From: a virus
Length of the DNA stretch: 55,094 nucleotides
Virus record (IMG/VR): IMGVR_UViG_3300044955_000042
Coordinates: 1-55,094 of that record
Reading direction: 5' to 3' (one strand)
Under the pieces are notes generated by a model. That model searched no databases and was not told the DNA's origin. It saw only the letters and a program-made list of their open reading frames with translations. A program made the position numbers and the translations under genes. This document shows positions 7,467-14,353 of this stretch, piece after piece. Each line of letters opens with the position of its first letter. Position 1 is the stretch's first letter.

Positions 7467-8321
7467 ATGGCCAAGACTATTGACACACTCATTAACGACA
7501 TGAATAACGTGATACTTGGCCTTGGTGGTTGGGATAGTGCTATCACGAGGTATCTTGCAGAAAGCATCTCTGAAGTTGCAGAGAACAGGTTTTCAAAACC
7601 GCAAGAACCTCGTGGCTATCTCAGTCTGTCAGCTCTTGGCGATCCTTGTGAGCGTAGTTTGTGGTATAAAGTAAACATGTCTGACAAGGGGGAACCACTC
7701 TCAGCAGAGTCACTTGGGACATTCTTTTATGGAGACCTCTTGGAGGCTTTCATAATCGCTGTCGTAAAGGCCTCTGGCCACAAGGTAGAGGGTGAGCAGG
7801 ATAGGCTCGATGTTCATGGCATCAAAGGTCACCGAGATGTCATCATTGATGGCGTGACTGTTGACGTTAAGTCTGCATCATCATACGGGTTTGAGAAGTT
7901 TGCAAAGGGGTCTCTTAGAGAAGATGACCCTTTTGGTTATATAAGCCAGCTATCTTCTTACGTCTATGCAGGTAAAGATGACCCCAAGGTTACGGATAAA
8001 AAACGTGGGGCATTCCTTGCAGTAAAGAAAGACCGCTTCAAGCTTGCTTTGGATATGTATGACTTCTCTAAAGAGCTTGAGACCAAGGAGAAAGAGATTG
8101 AACAAAAGAAGGCTCTCGTAGCTGGTGACATACCAGAGGATCGCCTAGCACCTGTACCACAGAGTAAGACAAGCCCAAACATGAAGCTTAATACAAAGTG
8201 TGGTTACTGCCAATTCCGCAAGATCTGTTGGCCAGAGGTTAGAACTTTCATCTACTCTTCTGGACCACTATTTCTTGCAGAGGTTAAGAAAGAGCCAAAC
8301 GTACCGGAGTTAGTCGAATGA
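7467..8321 (+). CDS. Cas4/RecB-like PD-(D/E)XK nuclease with iron-sulfur cysteines
   Basis: 284 aa. The nuclease core shows Glu93 (GDLLEAF), GHRDVIIDG with Asp124, the VDVKSAS motif (Asp133, Lys135) and a following Gln161 (QLSSYVY). Four cysteines at about 61, 245, 248 and 254 (CERSLWY and CGYCQFRKIC) match the split 4Fe-4S site of Cas4 and AddB-type nucleases. In the replication operon it probably does the job that gp6 exonuclease does in T7: resecting DNA ends for recombination or degrading host DNA. No cas1, cas2 or CRISPR repeats are nearby, so a CRISPR role is not supported here. Confidence 0.85.
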   Translation: MAKTIDTLINDMNNVILGLGGWDSAITRYLAESISEVAENRFSKPQEPRGYLSLSALGDPCERSLWYKVNMSDKGEPLSAESLGTFFYGDLLEAFIIAVVKASGHKVEGEQDRLDVHGIKGHRDVIIDGVTVDVKSASSYGFEKFAKGSLREDDPFGYISQLSSYVYAGKDDPKVTDKKRGAFLAVKKDRFKLALDMYDFSKELETKEKEIEQKKALVAGDIPEDRLAPVPQSKTSPNMKLNTKCGYCQFRKICWPEVRTFIYSSGPLFLAEVKKEPNVPELVE

Positions 8322-8674
8322 GTAGGGCAAGGTCAGCCAAACAAAAGGGTAGACTTGGGCAGCAAGAGATCAGGGACATGTTCTATGAACTCTTTCCCCA
8401 GCTTGAACAAGGGGATATCAAGTCAGCAATTATGGGTGAGGGTGGTGCAGATATACAACTCTCACCCGCTGCACATAAACTCATGCCAATATCTGTGGAG
8501 GTTAAACGGAGAAAGTCTGGCATGAAGACTCAGTATGACTGGCTTGATCAAGCAAGGTCACACACAAACGATCCACCAGTTGTCTTCTTTCGTGCAGATA
8601 GATCAGACTGGTTGGTTATAACTCCGGTAGAGCACTACCTAGAACTTCTGAAAGGTTGGAAAGATGTGGAATAG
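8318..8674 (+). CDS. Small PD-(D/E)XK endonuclease, possibly Holliday-junction resolving
   Basis: 118 aa. Basic N terminus (MSRARSAKQKGRLGQQEIRD), then the nuclease pattern Glu17, Asp45 (GGADIQLS) and Glu61-x-Lys63 (VEVKRRK). Small single-domain enzymes of this type in phages act as resolvases or debranching nucleases; in T7-like modules the matching job is done by gp3. It overlaps the Cas4-like gene by an ATGA junction, so the two nucleases are probably made together. The exact activity is inferred. Confidence 0.7.
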   Translation: MSRARSAKQKGRLGQQEIRDMFYELFPQLEQGDIKSAIMGEGGADIQLSPAAHKLMPISVEVKRRKSGMKTQYDWLDQARSHTNDPPVVFFRADRSDWLVITPVEHYLELLKGWKDVE

Positions 8675-8969
8675 GTTAGTGAACTTATTTAGACCAAGAC
8701 GGAGGCAGTCATACGAAAATAATGAGCAATATGTTCTTGTGTGGGCAGTGCTAGATGGGCCAATTCAAGATGGTTTAAGTGTCTGGACACTAATAGTTAA
8801 GGTTTCTATTGAGGGTGAGTTAATTATCACAGAGCTACACTTCTCAAATTTTGAAGACGCAAACAACTTCTCAAACCTGGTTATGACTTCTGAAAAAGCA
8901 ATTAGCCTCAGTATTCCATCTGACTTAGATATAGCAGAAAGCGAAAGAGTATGTCAAAAACAGCAGTAA
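8664..8969 (+). CDS. Unknown protein (101 aa)
   Basis: Not recognised. N terminus MWNRLVNLFRPRRRQS is a basic amphipathic helix that could touch membrane or DNA; the rest looks like an alpha/beta fold with strands (YVLVWAVLDG; LIVKVSIEGEL). It overlaps both neighbours, so its expression is coupled to the nuclease before it and the phosphoesterase after it. Codon use is a little more AT-rich than its neighbours. Confidence 0.6.
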   Translation: MWNRLVNLFRPRRRQSYENNEQYVLVWAVLDGPIQDGLSVWTLIVKVSIEGELIITELHFSNFEDANNFSNLVMTSEKAISLSIPSDLDIAESERVCQKQQ

Positions 8970-9724
8970 TTCTTACCTGTGCCCATGCTGACCCCAGTGT
9001 AGGCAATGATCGGTTTAGTTGGCTTGGAGAGTTTCTCTTTGACCTCAAACCAGACTACGTTGTAGACCTTGGTGATGGGGCCGATATGAGGTCTCTCAAC
9101 ACTTATGATACACGATACCCACAAGCAATTGTGTCTCAGTCTTATGAAAAAGATATTGACTCCTACAATGATGCGCAAGAAAGGATGCGTTGGAAGTTTA
9201 AGAGCAACAAAAAGAAACGTCCATTTTGGATTGGCTTTGAGGGCAACCATGAAAACCGTATTAAGAAAGCTATCGCAAACGACCCAAGAATTGAAGGTGA
9301 TCGTGTGGGCATTTCTTTCAAACATCTTCAGACCTCGCACTGGTTTGATGAATATCACGAGTATGAAAATTCTGCCCCCTCCATCGCTGATTACGATGGT
9401 GTTAGTTACGCTCACTACTTTAGCTCTGGTAATTATGGGACAGCTACTTCTGGTACTCACCATGCTTATTCCCTCCTTCAGAATCGGAACCACTCTAGCA
9501 CTTGTGGTCACTCTCATAAGCGGAGTCTCTATTTTAAAGACGGTGCACACCCACGCGGGATTATTGGTCTCGTTGCTGGCTGTTTCAAAGGCCACGAAGA
9601 AAGCTGGGCTGGACAAGCAAACCACGAGTGGTGGAAAGGGATCGTAGTTAAACGTCAAATTGAAAACGGTATCTATGAACCTGAGTTTATCTCACTTGCA
9701 ACATTGGAGCGTATGTATGGCTGA
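8951..9724 (+). CDS. Calcineurin-like metallophosphoesterase
   Basis: 257 aa. The two-metal motifs are present: His12 near the N terminus (CAHAD, where many families have DxH), Asp42 in DLGDGAD, Asn99-His100-Glu101 in GNHE, and His187/His189 in GHSHKR, with another His in SGTHHAY. Such phage enzymes are usually DNA or cyclic-nucleotide phosphoesterases. The substrate cannot be read from sequence. It sits between nucleases and MazG in the early operon, which suggests nucleic-acid or nucleotide turnover. Confidence 0.82.
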   Translation: MSKTAVILTCAHADPSVGNDRFSWLGEFLFDLKPDYVVDLGDGADMRSLNTYDTRYPQAIVSQSYEKDIDSYNDAQERMRWKFKSNKKKRPFWIGFEGNHENRIKKAIANDPRIEGDRVGISFKHLQTSHWFDEYHEYENSAPSIADYDGVSYAHYFSSGNYGTATSGTHHAYSLLQNRNHSSTCGHSHKRSLYFKDGAHPRGIIGLVAGCFKGHEESWAGQANHEWWKGIVVKRQIENGIYEPEFISLATLERMYG

Positions 9725-9890
9725 GCCAAGAGAACTTTCACAGACACACCTAAATACTTTTGTCACAGGCATTCAAAAAGGCTACCCAGTCACCTATGTA
9801 GAGGGTGCAAACATCTTAGCAGTAGATGATCCAGCCTTGGGTTATATTACCTTGCAGCTACTTGATAAAATCGTTGACACAAAAGAATGA
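9717..9890 (+). CDS. Small protein, unknown function (57 aa)
   Basis: Starts at the ATG at 9717 (MAEPRELSQTHLN), overlapping the phosphoesterase stop by 8 bases. Alpha/beta composition without motifs; ends in a helix (LLDKIVDTKE). Function unknown. Confidence 0.6.
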   Translation: MAEPRELSQTHLNTFVTGIQKGYPVTYVEGANILAVDDPALGYITLQLLDKIVDTKE

Positions 9891-9903
9891 AGAGGTATAA
9901 CTA

Positions 9904-10086
9904 ATGCCCCGTTTCTTGAAAGAATATACAGTGAACATGGTCATCTATGTTGAGCCAGATGCACCATTTCTTGAACTTGAGAATAACGAAAATGTAGACG
10001 TTATTGGGGACATGCTTAAAGGTTTAATCTATGATCTTGATGACATGACTATAAAAGAAATTGAAGTTGAGTACACCGGAGAGTGA
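9904..10086 (+). CDS. Small acidic protein, unknown function (60 aa)
   Basis: Preceded by AAGAGG. Pattern of strand, helix, strand (EYTVNMVIYVEPDAP; IGDMLKGLIYDL; IKEIEVEYTGE), which resembles a small ferredoxin-like half fold. No known family recognised. Confidence 0.6.
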   Translation: MPRFLKEYTVNMVIYVEPDAPFLELENNENVDVIGDMLKGLIYDLDDMTIKEIEVEYTGE

Positions 10087-10113
10087 CTTATCAAATAAAT
10101 AAAGGGGATATCA

Positions 10114-10449
10114 ATGCTGAGTGGTGAAGACTTGTACAACTTAGATTACTACAACAAGTGGGTTGAGGATAAGATTCTAACAGAGGGTCATGAAAGGCTT
10201 GTAGAGAATACACTAGGCCTTGTAGGTGAGGCAGGTGAAGTAGCAGAAAAGATAAAGAAGCTCATTCGAGATAGCTCAAGGTTCACAGAAGAAGATATTG
10301 CCAAAGAGTTGGGAGACGTAATCTTCTACACAACTGCCCTTGGTAACATCTATGGACACTCTCTTGAGTCAATCATTAAGTTGAACATGGATAAACTGAA
10401 TGGGCGACAGGCCCGTGGAACACTAAAAGGATCAGGCGATGACAGGTAA
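10114..10449 (+). CDS. mazG: MazG-like nucleoside triphosphate pyrophosphohydrolase
   Basis: 111 aa, one MazG domain. The metal-binding pattern ExxE ... ExxD is seen as GEAGEVAEKIKKLIRD followed by ELGDVIFY. MazG enzymes cut NTPs or dNTPs to monophosphates; in marine phages they are thought to adjust nucleotide pools or blunt the stringent response. Its stop overlaps the start of the RNR gene, so the two are coupled. AGGGG lies ahead of the ATG. Confidence 0.88.
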   Translation: MLSGEDLYNLDYYNKWVEDKILTEGHERLVENTLGLVGEAGEVAEKIKKLIRDSSRFTEEDIAKELGDVIFYTTALGNIYGHSLESIIKLNMDKLNGRQARGTLKGSGDDR

Positions 10450-12457
10450 CTATCAAAAAGTATCGACACGTGCAGAGGTAGTGACACGGCGTACCTACAA
10501 CCGCCCTCTCAATGATGAGGGTACAGTGTTTGAGACATGGGAGCAGACAGTAGACCGTGTGATTGGACACCAGCGCTGGCTCTGGGAACGTCAACAACGT
10601 GCGGAGCTTAGCGAGAAACAGTCCGCAGAACTTGCGGAGCTTAGACAGCTTATGATTGACCGCAAGGCCACTACATCAGGACGTACACTGTGGCTCGGTG
10701 GTACAGACGTAGCTAAGACACGTGAGGCATCACAGTTCAACTGTAGCTTCGGTAACGTAGAGACGGTACATGATGTTGTTGATGCTCAGCACTTGCTACT
10801 GCAAGGTTGTGGTGTTGGCTTCTATCCAGCTGTGGGTATCCTTAGTGGCTTCACTTCACCTGTTGAAGTACAGGTAGTACGCTCTGAGAAGCAGAAGGGT
10901 GACCCCAAGGGTGCAGAAGATAATGTAGAGGCTTTCTACCAAGAAGATGGCAAGACAGTCTGGGAGGTTGTTGTTGGAGACTCTGCAGCTGCTTGGGCCA
11001 AATCCTTTGGCAAGCTAGTAGCTATGAAAAAGCGTGTAGATATTGTGCGTCTAAACTACCGTGAGATCCGGGCTGCTGGTATGCGCTTGAAAGGCTATGG
11101 TTGGATTAGTTCTGGTGACGCAGACCTCTCAGTATCACAGACAGCTATCTGTGGTATCCTCAATGATCGTGCAGGTCAGCTACTACGACACATGGATATC
11201 CTTGACCTATTGAACCACATGGGTACTGTGTTGTCGTCACGCCGTAGCGCAGAGATCGCTGTACTACCTGTGACTAACCCAGAGGTTGATGCCTTCATCT
11301 CGGCTAAAAAAGATTTCTGGCTGCATGGTAATGAGCACCGTCAGCAGTCTAACAATTCAATCATGTTCGACACAAAGCCCACCAAGTGGGAGCTGTCTTA
11401 CATCTTTGACAAGATTGTAGAAGCGGGTGGTTCAGAACCAGGATTCATCAATGCTGAGTCTGCTCGTAAACGTGCTCCATGGTTCAAGGGTGTTAACCCA
11501 TGTGCTGAAATCCTTCTGGGTAACAAGTCTTTCTGTAACCTCGTAGAGGTGGATTGGGGTAAGTTCCTTGGTGATCAAGAGGCTCTTGAACATGCTATCT
11601 GGCTTGCTGCCAGAGCTAACTACCGTCAGACTTGTGTGAACCTTGACGATGGTATCCTGCAACGTTCATGGCATGAGCTGAACGAGTTCCTACGCCTGTG
11701 CGGTGTTGGTGGTACAGGTATCGTTAAGTATGTCGACTACTATCAGGGTCGAAACAATGTACCGGTAATGCTTCAGTCACTTCGGTCTATGGCACGTAGG
11801 GGTGCTGACTCTATGGCTGACGAGCTTGGTACTCCAAGGGCTAAGGCAGTCACCACAGTTAAACCCTCTGGTACCTTGTCAAAGATTATGGACACTACAG
11901 AGGGTGTACACAAACCACTCGGTAAGTATCTCATCAACAACATCACGTTCTCCAAGGATGATCCTACTGTTGGTCTACTTGAGGAAGCAGGGTACAAGGT
12001 GTTCGACAAGCCGTTTGAACCTTCAAGCAAGCTCGTAGCTATGCCTGTGTGCTATGATGATGTCGTCTTTGATAAAGTAGAAACATCTCGTGGTGTTGTA
12101 GAAGTTAACCTTGAGTCAGCAGTAGACCAGCTTGAGCGTTACAAACTGTTGATGGATAACTATGTAGATCACAACTGTTCTGTCACTATTAGCTATGATC
12201 CTTCTGAGATACCTGCTATAATTGACTGGATCTTAGCAAACTGGGACACATACGTAGGTGTTTCATTCATCTATCGTAATGACCCAACAAAGACAGCGGA
12301 GGATTTAGGTTACCCCTATCTACCACAGGAAGTCATCACGGAGGAAGCATATGTGGCTTATACGTCACAGTTGAAACCTCTTGATCTTTCTGGCCTTACA
12401 TCAGACGATGATTTGGTAGATGAAGCTTGTGCAACTGGTGCTTGTCCTATTCGGTAA
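10439..12457 (+). CDS. nrdJ: Class II (B12-dependent) ribonucleoside-triphosphate reductase
   Basis: 672 aa, similar in style to the monomeric Lactobacillus-type enzyme. It reduces ribonucleotides to deoxyribonucleotides with adenosylcobalamin as radical source. Visible active-site parts: Cys102 (QFNCSFGNV) and Cys366 (SFCNLVEV) as the redox pair, Cys355 and Glu357 in NPCAEI as the thiyl radical and acid/base residues, and a C-terminal Cys664-x4-Cys669 (CATGAC) for re-reduction. No NrdB is needed and none is seen. The glutaredoxin just downstream is a plausible reductant. The phage then depends on host cobalamin, as known for SIO1-like and cobavirus phages. Confidence 0.93.
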   Translation: MTGNYQKVSTRAEVVTRRTYNRPLNDEGTVFETWEQTVDRVIGHQRWLWERQQRAELSEKQSAELAELRQLMIDRKATTSGRTLWLGGTDVAKTREASQFNCSFGNVETVHDVVDAQHLLLQGCGVGFYPAVGILSGFTSPVEVQVVRSEKQKGDPKGAEDNVEAFYQEDGKTVWEVVVGDSAAAWAKSFGKLVAMKKRVDIVRLNYREIRAAGMRLKGYGWISSGDADLSVSQTAICGILNDRAGQLLRHMDILDLLNHMGTVLSSRRSAEIAVLPVTNPEVDAFISAKKDFWLHGNEHRQQSNNSIMFDTKPTKWELSYIFDKIVEAGGSEPGFINAESARKRAPWFKGVNPCAEILLGNKSFCNLVEVDWGKFLGDQEALEHAIWLAARANYRQTCVNLDDGILQRSWHELNEFLRLCGVGGTGIVKYVDYYQGRNNVPVMLQSLRSMARRGADSMADELGTPRAKAVTTVKPSGTLSKIMDTTEGVHKPLGKYLINNITFSKDDPTVGLLEEAGYKVFDKPFEPSSKLVAMPVCYDDVVFDKVETSRGVVEVNLESAVDQLERYKLLMDNYVDHNCSVTISYDPSEIPAIIDWILANWDTYVGVSFIYRNDPTKTAEDLGYPYLPQEVITEEAYVAYTSQLKPLDLSGLTSDDDLVDEACATGACPIR

Positions 12458-12579
12458 GGGGCCGATACGTAACCTTATGACCGAACGTCACTGTACTGGT
12501 CTTGTCACCTGTATACACCTCGGTCGTCTGACCCTGAGCATAGTTTAAAACTGCTCACCTTAACACAGAAAGGATAGAC

Positions 12580-12798
12580 ATGCAGAAGTATGTAATGTTA
12601 ACTCAGGACAACTGTAAGTACTGTACGGCAGCGCTGGGGTTACTTCAGGGTTATGGGCATGAGGTTGAAGTCTACGATGTGAAGAACGAGAGTGTTGCAT
12701 CACTTGTACGACTAGACACAGTACCACAACTGTACGGCCCTGATGAAGAGTTCATCGGTGGATACATGGAACTTATCGACCACTTAGCAAAGGCTTAA
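12580..12798 (+). CDS. grx: Glutaredoxin
   Basis: 72 aa with the redox pair Cys12-x2-Cys15 (DNCKYC), the conserved TVPQLY cis-Pro segment and GGYMEL near the end, all typical of glutaredoxins. It lies one gene after the class II RNR and probably feeds electrons to it. An AAGGA site precedes the ATG. The 122 bases between RNR and this gene hold no gene I can support. Confidence 0.9.
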   Translation: MQKYVMLTQDNCKYCTAALGLLQGYGHEVEVYDVKNESVASLVRLDTVPQLYGPDEEFIGGYMELIDHLAKA

Positions 12799-12802
12799 AA
12801 TA

Positions 12803-13501
12803 ATGGTCCAACAACCCAAGAAGCTAAAGACACGGCGAACAAGAACCAAGCACGATGAGGGTAAGCAGCGTCTGGAGTTAATCCCACGCAACGACAATCA
12901 AGAAAGATACATTAAGGCCCTAAACACATCTGATCAGGTTATCGTGTTTGGTCCAGCAGGTACTGGTAAGACTTATGTTGTATCTACCTATGCAGCAGAT
13001 GCCTTCAAGATGAAAGAAATCGACAAGATTGTCATTACCAGACCTCATGTTGCTGTTGGAAGAGATGTAGGTTATCTTCCAGGTACACTAGAAGAGAAGT
13101 CTGCTCCTTGGGCTCTGCCAGTACTTGATGTCATTGAGAAGCATCTTGGGAAGGGTGTAGTAGAGACAGCACTTAAGAGTAAGAACATTGAGGTTGCACC
13201 TCTTGCGCTTATGAGGGGTAGATCTTTTGAAAAGTGTTTTGTTATCTGTGACGAAACACAGAACATCACCATCCAAGAACTTAAGATGCTTGTCACACGT
13301 ATCGGCTCTGGGTCTAAGCTAGTGCTAAACGGTGACATTCAACAGAGCGACCTTAAAGAGGCTGACGGGTTATCAAAGATTGTGCACCTAGCAAAGAAGC
13401 ACCAACTCCCAATACCTATTATTGAATTTGGCGTAGGTGATATTGTCAGATCAGATATCTGCCGTCAGTGGATCACAACCTTTATGAAGGAGGGACTATG
13501 A
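12803..13501 (+). CDS. phoH: PhoH-like ATPase
   Basis: 232 aa. Walker A at residues 50-57 (GPAGTGKT), the PhoH segment TRPHVAVGRDVGYLPG, and the Walker B stretch CDETQN near residue 150 followed by LKMLVTRIG and NGDIQQSD. PhoH is common in marine phages; in bacteria it is phosphate-responsive, and the family is related to RNA helicase/RNase-linked ATPases. Its phage role is not settled. Its stop overlaps the start of the next gene. Confidence 0.92.
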   Translation: MVQQPKKLKTRRTRTKHDEGKQRLELIPRNDNQERYIKALNTSDQVIVFGPAGTGKTYVVSTYAADAFKMKEIDKIVITRPHVAVGRDVGYLPGTLEEKSAPWALPVLDVIEKHLGKGVVETALKSKNIEVAPLALMRGRSFEKCFVICDETQNITIQELKMLVTRIGSGSKLVLNGDIQQSDLKEADGLSKIVHLAKKHQLPIPIIEFGVGDIVRSDICRQWITTFMKEGL

Positions 13502-13692
13502 TGTTTGTAGGGATCATATTAGCCTGTAATCTTATGACTAATGAGTGTTCTACTTTGTCTTCACCAAACACATTTAACGATAAAGCTACATGCAATATTA
13601 TTGCCGGAGCTTTCAGAGAGCAACTTATTGATACCTTACCAAAATATGCACTTGTCATGTTTAAGTGTGTAGAATTTCCAAAGCCAGCCTAA
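13498..13692 (+). CDS. Small secreted or membrane-attached protein (64 aa)
   Basis: Start at ATG 13498 with AAGGAGGGA ahead, overlapping the phoH stop. N terminus MMFVGIILACNL is hydrophobic and contains a Cys in a possible lipobox position; three further Cys residues follow (ECS, TCN, KCV). It may be exported and disulfide-bonded. Function unknown; a superinfection-exclusion type role is only a guess. Confidence 0.6.
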   Translation: MMFVGIILACNLMTNECSTLSSPNTFNDKATCNIIAGAFREQLIDTLPKYALVMFKCVEFPKPA

Positions 13693-13895
13693 TGTCAGAC
13701 AGCTACGATGGTGTTGACCCCTTTGATATCTGTATGAGCGCACTTGCTCAAGGACTTGTTACAGATATCTCAGACGAAGACTTTTGGATAGCTTGCAACA
13801 TTGCACAAAGTGCAGTTGAGTTTGACGTAGCAGTCTCAGCCTCGTGTGACTTAAAAGAATTGGTGCAACTGCACTACAACAAAGGAAATAAGTGA
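13692..13895 (+). CDS. Small acidic protein, unknown function (67 aa)
   Basis: Start at ATG 13692, overlapping the previous stop by one base. Acidic, helical, with Cys at the ends of two helices (PFDICMSAL; WIACNIAQS; SASCDLKEL). Not recognised. Confidence 0.6.
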   Translation: MSDSYDGVDPFDICMSALAQGLVTDISDEDFWIACNIAQSAVEFDVAVSASCDLKELVQLHYNKGNK

Positions 13896-14068
13896 TGTTT
13901 TTTGAAGCAATGGTAGTCTTTAATCTTGCGGTTTTGTTCTTTTTGTACTATACTTTTGGTGCAATGGGTGAATATCTTGACGAGTTGGGCGAATCAATAA
14001 ACAACCTCTGGGATGTAATAGAGGAACAGGAAAAACAAAATGAGCGGCAGATCAACAAAGAGGGTTAA
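13895..14068 (+). CDS. Small single-pass membrane protein (57 aa)
   Basis: Begins at ATG 13895, overlapping the stop before it, and ends at TAA 14066-14068 inside the next gene. Residues about 5-22 (AMVVFNLAVLFFLYYTF) form a membrane segment; the rest is an acidic helix with EEQEKQNERQ. The topology would be a short outside N terminus or the reverse. Position at the end of the early operon suggests a membrane-directed early function. Confidence 0.6.
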   Translation: MFFEAMVVFNLAVLFFLYYTFGAMGEYLDELGESINNLWDVIEEQEKQNERQINKEG

Positions 14069-14297
14069 AAACTCCACAGAAGCCACCATGAAGAAGCTTG
14101 AAGAGGAAGCTAAGAACTTTAGCAAGAAGTCTTCAAGAACTGTTACTCCAGATACAGAAAAGCCCCTGACTGGTAGGCAGCACCTTGCAGGATTGATCCT
14201 ATCAGGGTTGCTGGCTAGAAGCCAAGGGCTAGTCAATACTGGAGATCTCAGGCGGGAAGCATATGAGTGGGCAGACCTTATGCTAGAGTACGAATAG
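14040..14297 (+). CDS. Small basic protein, unknown function (85 aa)
   Basis: Last gene of the left arm. Basic N-terminal half (MSGRSTKRVKNSTEATMKK), then a helical C-terminal half with HLAGLILSGLLARS and ending in WADLMLEYE. Overlaps the membrane-protein gene by 29 bases in another frame. Followed after 23 bases by a strong terminator. Function unknown. Confidence 0.6.
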   Translation: MSGRSTKRVKNSTEATMKKLEEEAKNFSKKSSRTVTPDTEKPLTGRQHLAGLILSGLLARSQGLVNTGDLRREAYEWADLMLEYE

Positions 14298-14320
14298 AAT
14301 ACTTTCCCGTCTTAAACTTT

Positions 14321-14350
14321 GGGGTCACCTTCGGGTGGCCCCTTTTTCTT
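14321..14350 (+). terminator. Rho-independent terminator of the left + operon
   Basis: Nine-base stem GGGGTCACC / GGTGGCCCC with a TTCG tetraloop (14321-14342) and TTTTTCTTTG after it. The one imperfect pair is G-U when read from the + strand but C-A from the - strand, and the T-run is only on the + side, so it acts on + transcripts. It separates convergent operons whose stops lie 57 bases apart. Confidence 0.9.
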
Positions 14351-14353
14351 TGT

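Noticed and set aside
7467-8321. CRISPR adaptation Cas4
   Set aside because: No cas1/cas2 and no array; a phage recombination nuclease is more likely.
8954-9658. 234-codon open frame on the - strand opposite the metallophosphoesterase
   Set aside because: The + frame has all phosphoesterase motifs; the - frame has odd composition and no ribosome site.
12477-12548. 23-codon open frame between RNR and glutaredoxin
   Set aside because: Too short, no ribosome site, no hydrophobic or charged pattern.
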